From Burkholderia paludis (GTDB lineage: Bacteria; Pseudomonadota; Gammaproteobacteria; Burkholderiales; Burkholderiaceae): DNA of 64,000 nucleotides. The DNA is taken from positions 124,001-188,000 of the forward strand of contig NZ_JPGL01000020.1 of assembly GCF_000732615.1 (NCBI RefSeq). The letters run 5' to 3'. Positions 51,723-63,864 of this stretch are shown here, piece by piece (position 1 is the stretch's first letter; the number at the start of each line of letters is the position of its first letter). The notes beneath the pieces are model-generated. The model had not been told where the DNA came from and ran no database searches. It saw only the letters and a program-made list of their open reading frames with translations. The position numbers and the translations under genes were made by a program.

Positions 51723-52549
51723 ATGTCGCAACAACTTCAGCAAATCATCGATACCGCCTGGGAAAACCGCGCCGAGCTGTCGCCGAAGGCCGCACCGGCC
51801 GACGTCCGTGAAGCCGTCGCGCACGCGATCGAGCAGCTCGACAAAGGCGCGCTGCGCGTGGCCGAGAAGATCGACGGCAACTGGACCGTGCACCAGTGGC
51901 TGAAGAAGGCCGTGCTGCTGTCGTTCCGCCTGGAGGACAACGCGCCGATGCCGGCCGGCGGCTACTCGCAGTTCTACGACAAGGTGCCGTCGAAGTTCGC
52001 GAACTACACGACTGAAGATTTCGCCGCGGGCGGCTTCCGCGTCGTTCCGCCGGCCATCGCGCGCCGCGGTTCGTTCATCGCGAAGAACGTCGTGCTGATG
52101 CCGTCGTACACGAACATCGGCGCCTACGTCGACGAAGGCACGATGGTCGACACGTGGGCGACGGTCGGCTCGTGCGCGCAGATCGGCAAGAACGTCCACC
52201 TGTCGGGCGGCGTCGGCATCGGCGGCGTGCTGGAGCCGCTGCAGGCAAACCCGGTCATCATCGAGGACAACTGCTTCATCGGCGCGCGCTCGGAAGTCGT
52301 CGAAGGCGTGATCGTCGAGGAAAACTCGGTGATCTCGATGGGCGTGTACCTCGGCCAGAGCACGAAGATCTACGATCGCGAAACGGGCGAAGTCAGCTAC
52401 GGCCGCATCCCGGCCGGCTCGGTCGTCGTCGCCGGCAACCTGCCGTCGAAGGACGGCTCGCACAGCCTGTACTGCGCGGTGATCGTCAAGAAGGTCGACG
52501 CGAAGACCCGCGCGAAGGTCGGCCTCAACGAGCTGCTGCGAGGCGACTG

Positions 52550-52550
<1 letters not shown>
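51723..52550 (+). CDS. dapD: Tetrahydrodipicolinate N-succinyltransferase
   Basis: A 275-residue left-handed beta-helix acyltransferase that succinylates tetrahydrodipicolinate. '[20 protein letters not shown]', '[20 protein letters not shown]' and '[20 protein letters not shown]' are signature blocks. It feeds dapC. The stop overlaps the next gene by 1 base (TGATG). Confidence 0.97.
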
Positions 52551-54144
<1,594 letters not shown>

Positions 54145-54155
54145 CGGAGCCTCGC

Positions 54156-55064
54156 ATGACGACACCTTTTGCAACTGTCCGGGACCTGCTGCGCTATGCG
54201 GTCACGCGCTTCTCGAAGGCGAAGCTCGCATTCGGCCACGGCTCCGACAACGCGTACGACGAAGCGGCCTACCTCGTGCTGCACACGCTCGAGCTGCCGC
54301 TCGACACGCTCGAGCCGTTCCTCGATGCGCGGCTGCTGCCCGACGAAATCGCGGCCGTGCTTGCCGTGATCGAACGGCGCGCGGCCGACCGCGTGCCGGC
54401 CGCGTACCTCACGCATGAAGCCTGGATGCACGGCCACCGCTTCTACGTCGACGAGCGCGTGATCGTGCCGCGCTCGTTCATCGGCGAACTGCTCGACGAC
54501 GGGCTGCAGCCGTACGTCGCCGATCCCGAGCAGGTCGGCGCGGTGCTCGAGCTGTGCACGGGCTCCGGCTGCCTCGCGATCCTGGCGGCCAGCGCGTTCC
54601 CGAACGCCGAGGTCGATGCGGTCGACCTGTCCGACAAGGCACTCGAAGTCGCGGAGATCAACGTGCGCGACTACGGCCTCGAAGATCGCATCACGCTGCA
54701 CCGCGGCGACCTCTATGCACCGCTGCCCGCGTTCCGCGCCGATCCCGACGCTCGCTACGACGTGATCCTGACCAACCCGCCGTACGTGAACGCATCGTCG
54801 ATGGCCGCGCTGCCGCCCGAATACCGGCACGAGCCGGAGATGGCGCTCGCGGGCGGCGACGACGGGATGGACATCGTCCGACGCATCGTCGCCGAAGCGC
54901 ATCGCTGGCTGCACGACGACGGTATCCTGGTCGTCGAGATCGGCAACGAGCGCGACAACGTCGAAGCCGCGTTCGGCGGCCTCGAACTCACGTGGCTGCC
55001 CACCAGCGCGGGCGACGATGCCGTGTTCCTGATCCAGGCGTCGGACCTGCCGCGCAAGGCCTGA
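54156..55064 (+). CDS. prmB: Ribosomal protein L3 glutamine methyltransferase
   Basis: A 302-residue SAM-dependent methyltransferase. 'VLELCTGSGCLAILAA' binds SAM, and 'ILTNPPYV' (Asn207) is the catalytic NPPY that holds the glutamine amide. The N-terminal helical domain with 'NAYDEAAYLVLHTLELPLD' favours PrmB over PrmC. GGAG lies 6 bases before the ATG, which fixes the start. Confidence 0.93.
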   Translation: MTTPFATVRDLLRYAVTRFSKAKLAFGHGSDNAYDEAAYLVLHTLELPLDTLEPFLDARLLPDEIAAVLAVIERRAADRVPAAYLTHEAWMHGHRFYVDERVIVPRSFIGELLDDGLQPYVADPEQVGAVLELCTGSGCLAILAASAFPNAEVDAVDLSDKALEVAEINVRDYGLEDRITLHRGDLYAPLPAFRADPDARYDVILTNPPYVNASSMAALPPEYRHEPEMALAGGDDGMDIVRRIVAEAHRWLHDDGILVVEIGNERDNVEAAFGGLELTWLPTSAGDDAVFLIQASDLPRKA

Positions 55065-55168
55065 GCCTCCTTTCCGTGCGGCGCGGTACACCGCTGCGCC
55101 GCGCGGTTGGGTAAGATGCGCGTAAGCGGCCGCCGCGCCGCACGACTTCAGGAGTCCGTCACGCGCCC

Positions 55169-56608
55169 ATGACCCTCGACTGGCTACATCTCGGTACCCT
55201 GATCCTGACGATCCACGTGCTCGGGATCGTCGCGGCGTTCCACGCGATCATGAACACGCGCACGTCGCAAGGCGCGATCGCGTGGGCCGTCTCGCTCGCG
55301 GCCATGCCGTACCTGACGCTCATTCCGTACCTGTTCCTCGGGCGCAGCAAGTTCTCCGGCTACGTCGACGCGCGGCGCCACGAGCTGGAGATGTTGCGCA
55401 TGCACACACCGCGCTCGCCCTGGCTCAGCACCGACGCAACCGACGGCCCGGCCGCCGACGCCATCGGCCAGGCGGCCGTGCTCGCGCTCACGCGGCTCGG
55501 CGGCATGCCGTTCCTCGGCGGCAACTCGGTGCGCACGCTCGTGAACGGCGAAGCGACGTTCTCGGCGATCCTGTCGGCCATCGACGCCGCGCGCGATTAC
55601 GTGGTCGTCCAGTTCTTCATCGTGCGCGACGATGCGCTCGGCCAGATGCTGCGCGACGCGCTGCTCGCGCGCGCGGCAGCCGGCGTGCGCTGCTGCCTGC
55701 TGTACGACAGCATCGGCAGCTTCGACCTGCCGCACAGCTATGTCGACGCGCTGCGCCGGGGCGGCGTCGAGGTTCACCCGTTCGCGACCAACCGCAAATT
55801 CGTCAACCGTTTCCAGCTCAACTTCCGCAACCATCGCAAGATCGTCGTGATCGACGGCAATCGCGCGTTCGTCGGCGGCCACAACGTCGGCGTCGAATAT
55901 CTCGGCGCGAAGCCGCGCCTGTCGCCGTGGCGCGACACGCACATCGAGATCCGCGGCCCGGTGGTCGCGAGCATCCAGTACGTGTTCGCCGAAGACTGGC
56001 ACTGGGCGACGCAGAAACTGCCACCGCTCGCGCTGCCGCCGCCGGCGCAGCCGGGCGACAACATGCATTGCCTCGCGGTGCCGATGGGGCCGGCCGACAA
56101 GCAGGAAACGGGCTCGCTGTTCTTCGTCGAGGCGATCAACGCCGCGCGCGAACGCGTCTGGATCACCTCGCCGTACCTCGTCCCCGACGAGGCCGTGATC
56201 TCCGCGCTGAAGCTCGCCGTGATGCGCGGCGTCGACGTACGCATCCTGATCCCGAGCCGGCGCGATCACTATGTGGTGTTCGAGGCGTCGAAGCTGTACG
56301 CGCGCGACCTGGTCGATGCCGGCGTCAAGGTGTTCCGCTACCGTCCCGGCTTCCTGCACCAGAAGGTCGTGCTGATCGACCGCAGCGCGGCCGCGATCGG
56401 CAGCGCGAATCTCGACAACCGCTCGTTCCGCCTCAATTTCGAGATCATGGTGCTGACCGTCGACCGCGCATTCGCCGACGAGGTCGAGACGATGCTCGAC
56501 GCCGACTTCGCGCAGGCGTACGAGGTCGATGCGGACGAATACCGCCGGTCGCCCGCGTGGCGGCGCATCGCGATGCACGTCGCGCGGCTGTTCGCGCCGA
56601 TCCTGTAA
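55169..56608 (+). CDS. cls: Cardiolipin synthase
   Basis: A 479-residue phospholipase-D-type enzyme that joins two phosphatidylglycerols. Two N-terminal hydrophobic segments (about 5-30 and 35-57) anchor it. Two HKD motifs are visible: 'NHRKIVVIDGNRAFVGG' (His222) and 'LHQKVVLIDRSAAAIGSANL' (His397). The C-terminal part is typical. It lies 104 bases after prmB; the two are probably separate units. Confidence 0.95.
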   Translation: MTLDWLHLGTLILTIHVLGIVAAFHAIMNTRTSQGAIAWAVSLAAMPYLTLIPYLFLGRSKFSGYVDARRHELEMLRMHTPRSPWLSTDATDGPAADAIGQAAVLALTRLGGMPFLGGNSVRTLVNGEATFSAILSAIDAARDYVVVQFFIVRDDALGQMLRDALLARAAAGVRCCLLYDSIGSFDLPHSYVDALRRGGVEVHPFATNRKFVNRFQLNFRNHRKIVVIDGNRAFVGGHNVGVEYLGAKPRLSPWRDTHIEIRGPVVASIQYVFAEDWHWATQKLPPLALPPPAQPGDNMHCLAVPMGPADKQETGSLFFVEAINAARERVWITSPYLVPDEAVISALKLAVMRGVDVRILIPSRRDHYVVFEASKLYARDLVDAGVKVFRYRPGFLHQKVVLIDRSAAAIGSANLDNRSFRLNFEIMVLTVDRAFADEVETMLDADFAQAYEVDADEYRRSPAWRRIAMHVARLFAPIL

Positions 56609-56673
56609 CGGCCCGGGCGCCACCGGCGCCCGCGCGGCTACCTACCGGCGCAGCGGCAAACGCCCCGCCGCCG

Positions 56674-57153
56674 TCACAGCAGCTTGTCGATATCCGCGGC
56701 GATCTCGTCGGGCTTGGTCGACGGAGCGTAGCGCTTGACGATGCGCCCTTCGCGATCGATCAGGAATTTCGTGAAATTCCACTTGATCGCCTTGAGCCCG
56801 AGAATGCCCGGCGCCTCGTCCGTCAGGTAGCGGTACAGCGGATGCACATGGTCGCCCTTCACGTCGATCTTCGCAAACATCGGGAACGTGACGCCGTAAT
56901 TGCGCTCGCAGAACGCGCCGATCTGCGCGGCGTCGCCGGGCTCCTGCTTGCCGAACTGGTTGCACGGGAAACCGAGCACGTAGAAGCCGCGCGCCGCGTA
57001 CTGGTCGTACAGCTTCTGCAGACCCGCGTACTGCGGCGTGAAACCGCACTCGCTCGCGGTGTTGACGATCAGCAGCACCTTGCCGCGATACGCATCGAGC
57101 GTGGCCGGCGCGCCGGCGAGCGTCTCTGCGCTGAACGAATACAGGGTGGACAT
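56674..57153 (-). CDS. Glutathione peroxidase (Cys-type)
   Basis: A 159-residue GPx-fold peroxidase. The catalytic site 'NTASECGFT' has Cys36 where animal enzymes have selenocysteine. Gln in 'CNQFGKQEP' and Trp in 'KWNFTKFL' complete the triad. Similar to bacterial BtuE/GpxA; bacterial enzymes often use thioredoxin rather than glutathione. Convergent with cls, divergent from the ABC-F gene. Confidence 0.93.
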   Translation of the reverse strand: MSTLYSFSAETLAGAPATLDAYRGKVLLIVNTASECGFTPQYAGLQKLYDQYAARGFYVLGFPCNQFGKQEPGDAAQIGAFCERNYGVTFPMFAKIDVKGDHVHPLYRYLTDEAPGILGLKAIKWNFTKFLIDREGRIVKRYAPSTKPDEIAADIDKLL

Positions 57154-57289
57154 CGGGCACTCCTTTTACGAAACCGGATCGACGTGGAGTCTAGGCGAAA
57201 TTGCAGCGTTGCGGCACTCGCCGAACGGCCGATGTCCGGCACAAGCGGCGCGCAGTCTAGAATAGCGGTTTTGGCCAGTCATTTCCGCC

Positions 57290-59221
57290 GTGATCCGTTT
57301 CAATCAGTTCAGCCTTGCGCGCGGCACCAAGCCGCTGTTCGAGTCGACCTCGTTCGTACTCAATCCCGGCGAGAAAGCCGGCCTGATCGGCGCGAACGGC
57401 GCCGGCAAGTCGACGCTGTTCGCCGTCCTGCGCGGCGAGCTGCACTCGGACGGCGGCGATTTCTCGATGCCGCCGTCGTGGCGGATCGCCCATGTGTCGC
57501 AGGAGACCCCCGCGGTCGACCGCTCGGCACTCGAGTACACGCTCGACGGCGATGCCGCGCTGCGCGAGATCGAGGCGCGCATCGCCGCCGCATCGGCCGC
57601 GCATGACGGCGCCGCCGAAGCCGACGCGCACGCGGCGTTTGCCGACGCCGACGGCTACACCGCGCCCGCCCGCGCCGAAGCGCTGCTGCTGGGCCTCGGC
57701 TTCACGCTCGCGCAGACGCGCGAATCAGTCGCCAGCTTTTCCGGCGGCTGGCGCATGCGCCTGAATCTCGCGCAGGCGCTGATGTGCCGCTCCGACCTGC
57801 TGCTGCTCGACGAACCGACGAACCACCTCGACCTCGACGCGATCGTCTGGCTCGAAGACTGGCTGCATCGCTACCCCGGCACGCTCGTCGTGATTTCGCA
57901 CGACCGCGAATTCCTCGATTCGATCTGCAACGTCACGCTGCATCTCGACAGCCGCCAGGTGAAGCGCTACGGCGGCAACTACTCGCAGTTCGAAGTGCTG
58001 CGCGCCCAGCAGCTGGCGCTGCAGCAAAGCGCTTACGAAAAGCAGCAGAAGACGATCGAGCACCTGCAGAGCTTCGTCGACCGCTTCAAGGCCAAGGCCA
58101 CCAAGGCCAAGCAGGCGCAAAGCCGGATGAAGGCGCTCGAGAAGATGGAGCTGATCGCGCCCGCGCACATCGCGTCGCCGTTCACGTTCGAATTCCGCAC
58201 ACCCGACGCCGCGCCGAACCCGATGATGGTGATGGAAGAGGTCCGCTGCGGCTACCACGCCGACAACGGCGCGGAAATCCCGATCGTCGACCGCGTGGCG
58301 CTGTCGATCCAGAACGGGCAGCGCATCGGCCTGCTCGGCGCGAACGGCCAGGGCAAGTCGACGCTGATCAAGACACTGGCGGGCACGCTCGCGCCGCTGT
58401 CCGGCCAGGTGCGCGACGGCAAGGGGCTGACCATCGGCTATTTCGCGCAGCATCAGCTCGAAACGCTGCGCGAGGACGATTCGCCGCTCGCGCATCTGGC
58501 GCGGCTCGCACCCGACACGCGCGAGCAGGAACTGCGCGACTTCCTCGGCGGCTTCAATTTCTCGGGCGACATGGCGACGACCCCGGTCGGCCCGTTCTCG
58601 GGCGGCGAGAAGGCACGCCTCGCGCTCGCGCTGATCATCTGGCAGAAGCCGAACCTGCTGCTGCTCGACGAACCGACCAACCACCTCGACCTCGAAACGC
58701 GTCACGCGCTGACGATGGCGCTCGCGCAGTTCGAGGGCACGCTGATCCTCGTCTCGCACGATCGCCACCTGCTGCGCGCGACGACCGACCAGTTCATGCT
58801 GGTCGCGAAGCACCGCCTGCAGCCGTTCGACGGCGACCTCGACGACTACCGCGACTGGCTGCTGCAGCACGCGGCCGAGCAGCGCGCGGCCGCCAAGGCC
58901 GACAGCGCGGCTTCGCCGGGCGCGGGCGCCACCGCCAACCGCAAGGACCAGAAACGTCAGGCCGCCGAGGAACGGCAGCGCCTGTCGGTGCTGAAAAAGC
59001 CGCTGCAGACGCGCATCACGAAGCTCGAAAAGGAAATGGAGGCGCTGCACGCGGAAAAGGCGCGGCTCGACGCCTTCGTCGCCGATCCGGCGAGCTACGA
59101 GGCCGCACGCAAGACGGAACTGACCGACGCGATCCGCAAGCTCGGGGACGTCACCTCGCGCCTCGAAACGATCGAGGCCGACTGGCTCGCCGCGCAGGAA
59201 GAACTCGAGCAGATCGGCTGA
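57290..59221 (+). CDS. ABC-F ATPase (YheS/Uup-like)
   Basis: A 643-residue protein with two ABC ATPase domains and no membrane segments. Walker A motifs are 'GANGAGKST' and 'GANGQGKST', signatures 'FSGGWRMRL' and 'FSGGEKARL', and each domain has 'LLLLDEPTNHLDL'. A linker with 'VDRFKAKATKAKQAQSRMKA' lies between them. A C-terminal coiled coil (about 555-640) is present, as in Uup/YheS. Family members act on the ribosome. The start is GTG at 57290, giving 'MIRFNQFSLARG'. Confidence 0.93.
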   Translation: MIRFNQFSLARGTKPLFESTSFVLNPGEKAGLIGANGAGKSTLFAVLRGELHSDGGDFSMPPSWRIAHVSQETPAVDRSALEYTLDGDAALREIEARIAAASAAHDGAAEADAHAAFADADGYTAPARAEALLLGLGFTLAQTRESVASFSGGWRMRLNLAQALMCRSDLLLLDEPTNHLDLDAIVWLEDWLHRYPGTLVVISHDREFLDSICNVTLHLDSRQVKRYGGNYSQFEVLRAQQLALQQSAYEKQQKTIEHLQSFVDRFKAKATKAKQAQSRMKALEKMELIAPAHIASPFTFEFRTPDAAPNPMMVMEEVRCGYHADNGAEIPIVDRVALSIQNGQRIGLLGANGQGKSTLIKTLAGTLAPLSGQVRDGKGLTIGYFAQHQLETLREDDSPLAHLARLAPDTREQELRDFLGGFNFSGDMATTPVGPFSGGEKARLALALIIWQKPNLLLLDEPTNHLDLETRHALTMALAQFEGTLILVSHDRHLLRATTDQFMLVAKHRLQPFDGDLDDYRDWLLQHAAEQRAAAKADSAASPGAGATANRKDQKRQAAEERQRLSVLKKPLQTRITKLEKEMEALHAEKARLDAFVADPASYEAARKTELTDAIRKLGDVTSRLETIEADWLAAQEELEQIG

Positions 59222-59408
59222 CAGCGGCCGCTGCACGGCCGGCCGATACGCCGGCCCGGCGTGCGGGCCGCTTCGGGGCGCCCCGGTGCCTCGCCCGGGC
59301 CACACCCCTTGCGCCGGGCCCGGATGCGACAAGGCCGGGCACGCCGGCCCGGCCTGTTCAGTGATCGTTGTCGTTCCCGGTGCGCGGGCAGCTCGCCGCG
59401 CTGCCGGC

Positions 59409-59675
59409 TCAGCGGCGCGGCAGCGTGTCGCGCGGCATCTGCTCGTCGTCGCCCATCAGGTGCCGGCGCCCTTCGGTCGGCCGCCGGATCGCCGCGGCAA
59501 CTTCCGCTTCCGTCACGTCCTCGGACACGACCTTGCGCGCCAGCCGCCCTTCGTCGTCGATCCATTCGACGATCCGGCATCCGCCGCCCCAGGGCTGGAG
59601 AATCGGCTCCGACACGCGGCAGCCGCGCAGGTTGTAAAGGCGGTCGCCCGGCGCTTCCCCATACGATTTCAACAT
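59409..59675 (-). CDS. Small conserved-looking hypothetical protein
   Basis: An 88-residue protein I do not recognise. It starts 'MLKSYGEAPGDRLYNLRGCR' and has 'WGGGCRIVEWIDDEGRLARK', with no membrane segment or signal peptide. The residue mix is soluble and protein-like. The ATG at 59675 is chosen because AAGGGA lies 5 bases upstream; an earlier in-frame start at 59705 would add 10 residues. It is convergent with the ABC-F gene. Confidence 0.6.
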   Translation of the reverse strand: MLKSYGEAPGDRLYNLRGCRVSEPILQPWGGGCRIVEWIDDEGRLARKVVSEDVTEAEVAAAIRRPTEGRRHLMGDDEQMPRDTLPRR

Positions 59676-59821
59676 AGGTTCCCTTTGCGTTGCGCGGTTC
59701 GACAATCCGGCAAAGGATAGGGAAAAGCAATGTCCGGCGGGTTACAGAACCCTACATATTCTTTACAACGAATTACGCGACAGATCGCAGGCAGGCCCGG
59801 CCGGCATGGCTGCCGGGCCGG

Positions 59822-61198
59822 TCACTCGAGATCGCGCACGCGGTCGATCGCCTGCTCGATGCGCTCGACGGCCATCACGTTCAGCCCCTCGATCGCCTGT
59901 TTCGGCGCGTTCGCCTTCGGAATCAGCGCGGACGTGAAGCCGAGCTTCGCCGCCTCGCGCAGCCGCTCCTGCCCGCGCGGAGACGGCCGGATCTCGCCCG
60001 CCAGCCCCACTTCGCCGAACACGATCAGCCCCTTCGGCAGCGCCTTGTTGCGCATCGACGAATGGATCGCGAGCAGCACCGCGAGGTCGGCGGCCGGCTC
60101 GGTGATCTTCACGCCACCCACCGCGTTGAGGAACACGTCCTGGTCGAAGCACGCGATGCCCGCATGCCGGTGCAGCACCGCGAGCAGCATCGCGAGCCGG
60201 TTCTGCTCGAGGCCGACCGCGAGCCGGCGCGGATTCGGCACGTGCGCCGTATCGACGAGCGCCTGGATTTCGACGAGCAGCGGACGCGTGCCCTCCTGCG
60301 TGACGAGCACGCACGAGCCGGGCACGACCTGCTCGTGCTGCGACAGGAACAGCGCAGACGGATTCGCGACGCCGCGCAGCCCGCGCTCGGTCATCGCGAA
60401 CACGCCCAGCTCGTTGACGGCGCCGAAGCGGTTCTTGAACGCGCGCACGAGCCGGAACGACGAATGCGTGTCGCCTTCGAAATACAGCACCGTGTCGACG
60501 ATGTGCTCGAGCACGCGCGGGCCGGCCAGGTTGCCCTCCTTCGTCACGTGCCCGACCATGATGATCGCGGTGCCCGACTGCTTCGCGATGCGCGTGAGCT
60601 GCGCCGCGCATTCGCGCACCTGCGCGACCGAGCCCGGCGCCGACGTGAGCGCCTCCGAATAGACGGTCTGGATCGAGTCGATGACGGCCACGTCCGGCCG
60701 TTCCGCGTCGATCGCGGCCTGGATCTTTTCGAGCTGGATCTCGGCGAGCAGCTTCAGTTCGGCCGCCGGCGTGCCACCGTCGAGCAACGCCAGCCGTTGC
60801 GCGCGCAACGCGATCTGCGCGGCCGATTCCTCGCCGCTGATATACAGCGCGCGCCGCTCGTTCGCGATGTCGGCGAGCGACTGCAGCAAGAGCGTCGACT
60901 TGCCGATGCCCGGGTCGCCGCCGATCAGCACGACGCCGCCGGCAACCAGCCCGCCGCCGAGCACGCGATCGAATTCGCCGATGCCGGTCGAGAAGCGCGG
61001 CACGTCGGCCGCCTCGATGTCGACGAGGCGCTGGACGGGCGCCCGCTTCGCGAGCGACTGGAAACGGTGGGCGGACGGCGACTCGGCAACCGATTCGACG
61101 AGCGTGTTCCAGGCCTGGCACGACGGGCACTGCCCCTGCCACTTCGGGGTCTGCCCGCCGCACTCGCTGCAGACGTAGACGGTTTTCTGTTTGGCCAC
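59822..61198 (-). CDS. radA: DNA repair protein RadA
   Basis: A 458-residue RadA/Sms that promotes branch migration in recombination. A four-cysteine zinc finger (C10, C13, C24, C27), Walker A 'GGDPGIGKST' (about 93-102), the RadA-specific 'KNRFG' motif, and a Lon-like C-terminal domain with 'FGEVGLAGEIRP' are all present. The start is GTG at 61198, which is 11 bases after the alr stop. Confidence 0.97.
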   Translation of the reverse strand: MAKQKTVYVCSECGGQTPKWQGQCPSCQAWNTLVESVAESPSAHRFQSLAKRAPVQRLVDIEAADVPRFSTGIGEFDRVLGGGLVAGGVVLIGGDPGIGKSTLLLQSLADIANERRALYISGEESAAQIALRAQRLALLDGGTPAAELKLLAEIQLEKIQAAIDAERPDVAVIDSIQTVYSEALTSAPGSVAQVRECAAQLTRIAKQSGTAIIMVGHVTKEGNLAGPRVLEHIVDTVLYFEGDTHSSFRLVRAFKNRFGAVNELGVFAMTERGLRGVANPSALFLSQHEQVVPGSCVLVTQEGTRPLLVEIQALVDTAHVPNPRRLAVGLEQNRLAMLLAVLHRHAGIACFDQDVFLNAVGGVKITEPAADLAVLLAIHSSMRNKALPKGLIVFGEVGLAGEIRPSPRGQERLREAAKLGFTSALIPKANAPKQAIEGLNVMAVERIEQAIDRVRDLE

Positions 61199-61209
61199 GC
61201 GTGACGCCC

Positions 61210-62280
61210 TTATTCCGCGCGCACCGGCACGCGGCCGGCGACCGCGCACATCAGCTCGTAGCCGATCGTGCCGCAATGGCGGGCGACGTCGTCGATCGAC
61301 AGCGCGTTGCCCCACAGCTCGACGCGTGTGCCGATGCCGGCCTGCGGGCACGGGGTCAGATCGACGGTGATCATGTCCATCGACACGCGGCCGACGATCC
61401 GCGTGCGGATGCCGTCGACGATCACGGGCGTGCCTTCGGGCGCGACGCGCGGATAGCCGTCCGCGTAGCCGCACGCGACGACGCCGATCCGCATCGGCGC
61501 CTGTGCGGAGAACGTCGAGCCGTAGCCGATGGCCTGGCCCTTCGCGATCGTCTGCACCGCGATCAGCTCGGACGCGAGCGTCATCGCGGGCTTCAGCCCC
61601 GTGTCGGCGATATCGGACGACAACCCGGACGGCGACGCGCCGTACAGCACGATCCCCGGCCGGACCCAGTCGAAGCGCGTATCCGGGTGCCACAGCACGG
61701 CCGCCGAATTCGCGAGACTGCGCGCGCCGGCAATGTTCTGCGCGCCGCGCTCGAACGTCGCGAGCTGCTCGGCGACGCCGCGCTCGTTGTCCGCATCCGA
61801 AAAATGGGTCATCAACGTGATCTGGCCGATGCCGGGGCACGCGCGGGCGCGCTCCCACGCGGCGCGGTATTTTTCGGGCGAGTAGCCGAGCCGGTTCATC
61901 CCGCTGTTCATCTTGAGCTGCACGTTGACCGGTTTCGACAGCCGTGCCGTTTCCAGCATCCGCATCTGCTCGTCGTTGTGGACGGTCGTCGTCAGGCTGT
62001 AGCGGTCGATCACGTCGATGTCGGTCGAGCGGAAGAAGCCTTCGAGCAGCAGGATCGGGCCGGCCCAGCCGAGTTCGCGCAGCTTGACCGCCTCGTCGAG
62101 GTCGAGCAGGCCGAAACCGTCGGTGCCGCGCAGGCCGGGAAACGCACGTGCGAGACCGTGACCGTACGCGTTGGCCTTGACGACCGCCCAGACCTTGGAC
62201 GGGCCGGCAAAGCGGCGGACGACGGAGAGATTGTTCGCGAGAGCGGCGGTGTGAATGGTGGCGGAGATCGGGCGCGGCAT
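61210..62280 (-). CDS. alr: Alanine racemase
   Basis: A 356-residue PLP enzyme that makes D-alanine for peptidoglycan. The PLP lysine is Lys35 in '[11 protein letters not shown]'. 'QAIGYGSTF' and '[12 protein letters not shown]' are conserved, and the C-terminal tyrosine region is intact. It could be the catabolic form (dadX), but the neighbourhood gives no sign of D-amino-acid catabolism. It is followed by radA at 11 bases. Confidence 0.95.
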   Translation of the reverse strand: MPRPISATIHTAALANNLSVVRRFAGPSKVWAVVKANAYGHGLARAFPGLRGTDGFGLLDLDEAVKLRELGWAGPILLLEGFFRSTDIDVIDRYSLTTTVHNDEQMRMLETARLSKPVNVQLKMNSGMNRLGYSPEKYRAAWERARACPGIGQITLMTHFSDADNERGVAEQLATFERGAQNIAGARSLANSAAVLWHPDTRFDWVRPGIVLYGASPSGLSSDIADTGLKPAMTLASELIAVQTIAKGQAIGYGSTFSAQAPMRIGVVACGYADGYPRVAPEGTPVIVDGIRTRIVGRVSMDMITVDLTPCPQAGIGTRVELWGNALSIDDVARHCGTIGYELMCAVAGRVPVRAE

Positions 62281-62498
62281 GGGAAATTTACGTAAAGACG
62301 CTTGCGAATCATCAGCTTACCGCGCCTTTTGAGCACTGAAGCCGACAATTTGCGGAACGATCGGGGAATCTTGCTAGTCCGAGTTGGCGTATTTTCATGT
62401 TATAAAGCCGTGCGCACAACCCATTTCGAACGGAATAAGCCGATCGCATACCAGGCGGCCTACGCGGCCCTGCCGCAGCGACGAAAGCATCGCATCAG
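62281..62498. promoter_or_regulatory. Divergent alr / lplT intergenic region
   Basis: A 218-base AT-richer gap. It holds a 10-base palindrome TTTACGTAAA (62287-62296) just before alr, and TATAAA (62401-62406), a -10-like box for lplT without a matching -35. Confidence 0.35.
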
Positions 62499-63806
62499 AT
62501 GAAAAAAGGTTTTTACACCATCATGGCCGCGCAGTTTTTCTCGTCGCTGGCCGACAGTGCGCTCCTCATCGCCGCCATCGCCCTGCTGAAAGACCTCCAC
62601 GCCCCCAACTGGATGACACCGCTGCTGAAGCTGTTCTTCGTGTTGTCCTACGTGGTGCTGGCGGCATATGTGGGCGCGTTCGCGGATTCGCGCCCCAAGG
62701 GCCACGTGATGTTCATCACCAACTCGATCAAGGTGATCGGCTGCCTGATCATGCTGTTCGGCGCCCATCCGCTGATCGCGTACGGGATCGTCGGCTTCGG
62801 TGCAGCGGCCTACTCGCCCGCGAAATACGGCATTCTCACCGAGCTGTTGCCGGCCGACCGGCTAGTTGCCGCGAACGGCTGGATCGAAGGCACGACCGTC
62901 AGCTCGATCATCCTGGGCACCGTGCTCGGTGGCGCGCTGATCAGCCCGCACATCGCATCGCACGTGATTGCGCACACGCCGACGTGGATCAATACGCCTG
63001 CCGAAGCCGCAATCGCAGTCATCCTGTCGATCTACGTGATAGCGGCGCTGTTCAATTTGCGCATTCCCGATACCGGCGCCCGCTACCCGAAGCAGGAACG
63101 CGGACCGATCAAGCTGGTGGCCGACTTCGCCGATTGTTTCATGGTGCTTTGGCGCGACAAGCTCGGCCAGATTTCGCTCGCCGTCACGACACTGTTCTGG
63201 GGAGCCGGAGCGACGCTGCAGTTCATCGTCTTGAAATGGGCCGAGGTTTCGCTGGGCATGTCGCTATCCGAGGGCGCGCTGCTGCAGGCAGTCGTCGCAT
63301 TCGGCGTTGCAGCCGGCGCGATTGCCGCGGCCAGCCGGGTGCCGCTCAAGAAGTCGCTGACCGTGCTGCCCGTCGGCATCGTGATGGGCATCGCGGTGAT
63401 GCTGATGGCGTTCTATTCGCGCGACCTGTTTCCGCCGCACTGGGCCGCGCACTTCGGCCACCTGCGCATGCCCGTGTACCTGATCATCGCGTACATCTTC
63501 CTGATCTGCGTCGGGGCACTGTCCGGCTACTTCGTCGTTCCGATGAACGCACTGCTGCAGCATCGCGGCCACGTGCTGCTGTCGGCCGGCCACTCGATCG
63601 CGGTGCAGAACTTCAACGAGAACCTCTCGGTGCTCGTCATGCTGTGCCTGTATGCGGTGCTGGTGTGGCTCGACGTGCCGGTCGGCGTCGTGATCGTGCT
63701 GTTCGGCACGTTCGTCTGCCTGACGATGTGGCTCGTGATGCGCCGTCACCAGGCGAACCAGCGCCAGTTCGACTCGGTCGCGCTGATCGGCGAGTCGCGG
63801 CACTGA
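62499..63806 (+). CDS. lplT: Lysophospholipid transporter LplT
   Basis: A 435-residue major-facilitator protein with about 12 membrane segments. The start '[20 protein letters not shown]' and '[19 protein letters not shown]' match LplT, which flips 2-acyl lysophospholipids inward for re-acylation. In enterobacteria it is paired with the acyltransferase Aas; no aas lies in this window, though the gene could be beyond the end. Confidence 0.93.
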   Translation: MKKGFYTIMAAQFFSSLADSALLIAAIALLKDLHAPNWMTPLLKLFFVLSYVVLAAYVGAFADSRPKGHVMFITNSIKVIGCLIMLFGAHPLIAYGIVGFGAAAYSPAKYGILTELLPADRLVAANGWIEGTTVSSIILGTVLGGALISPHIASHVIAHTPTWINTPAEAAIAVILSIYVIAALFNLRIPDTGARYPKQERGPIKLVADFADCFMVLWRDKLGQISLAVTTLFWGAGATLQFIVLKWAEVSLGMSLSEGALLQAVVAFGVAAGAIAAASRVPLKKSLTVLPVGIVMGIAVMLMAFYSRDLFPPHWAAHFGHLRMPVYLIIAYIFLICVGALSGYFVVPMNALLQHRGHVLLSAGHSIAVQNFNENLSVLVMLCLYAVLVWLDVPVGVVIVLFGTFVCLTMWLVMRRHQANQRQFDSVALIGESRH

Positions 63807-63864
63807 CGCGCCCCTTCCCGTTCCTGTCCGCCGGCGCCGGTCTTCGAACCGGCGCATTGCCCCG

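Noticed and set aside
56609-56673. GGGCGCC-ACC-GGCGCCC hairpin between cls and the peroxidase gene
   Set aside because: No T-tract on either strand and a 3-base loop, so terminator function is not supported.
59332-59355. 8-bp GC hairpin downstream of the ABC-F gene
   Set aside because: GC-rich sequence makes chance hairpins common here and the T-tract is poor.
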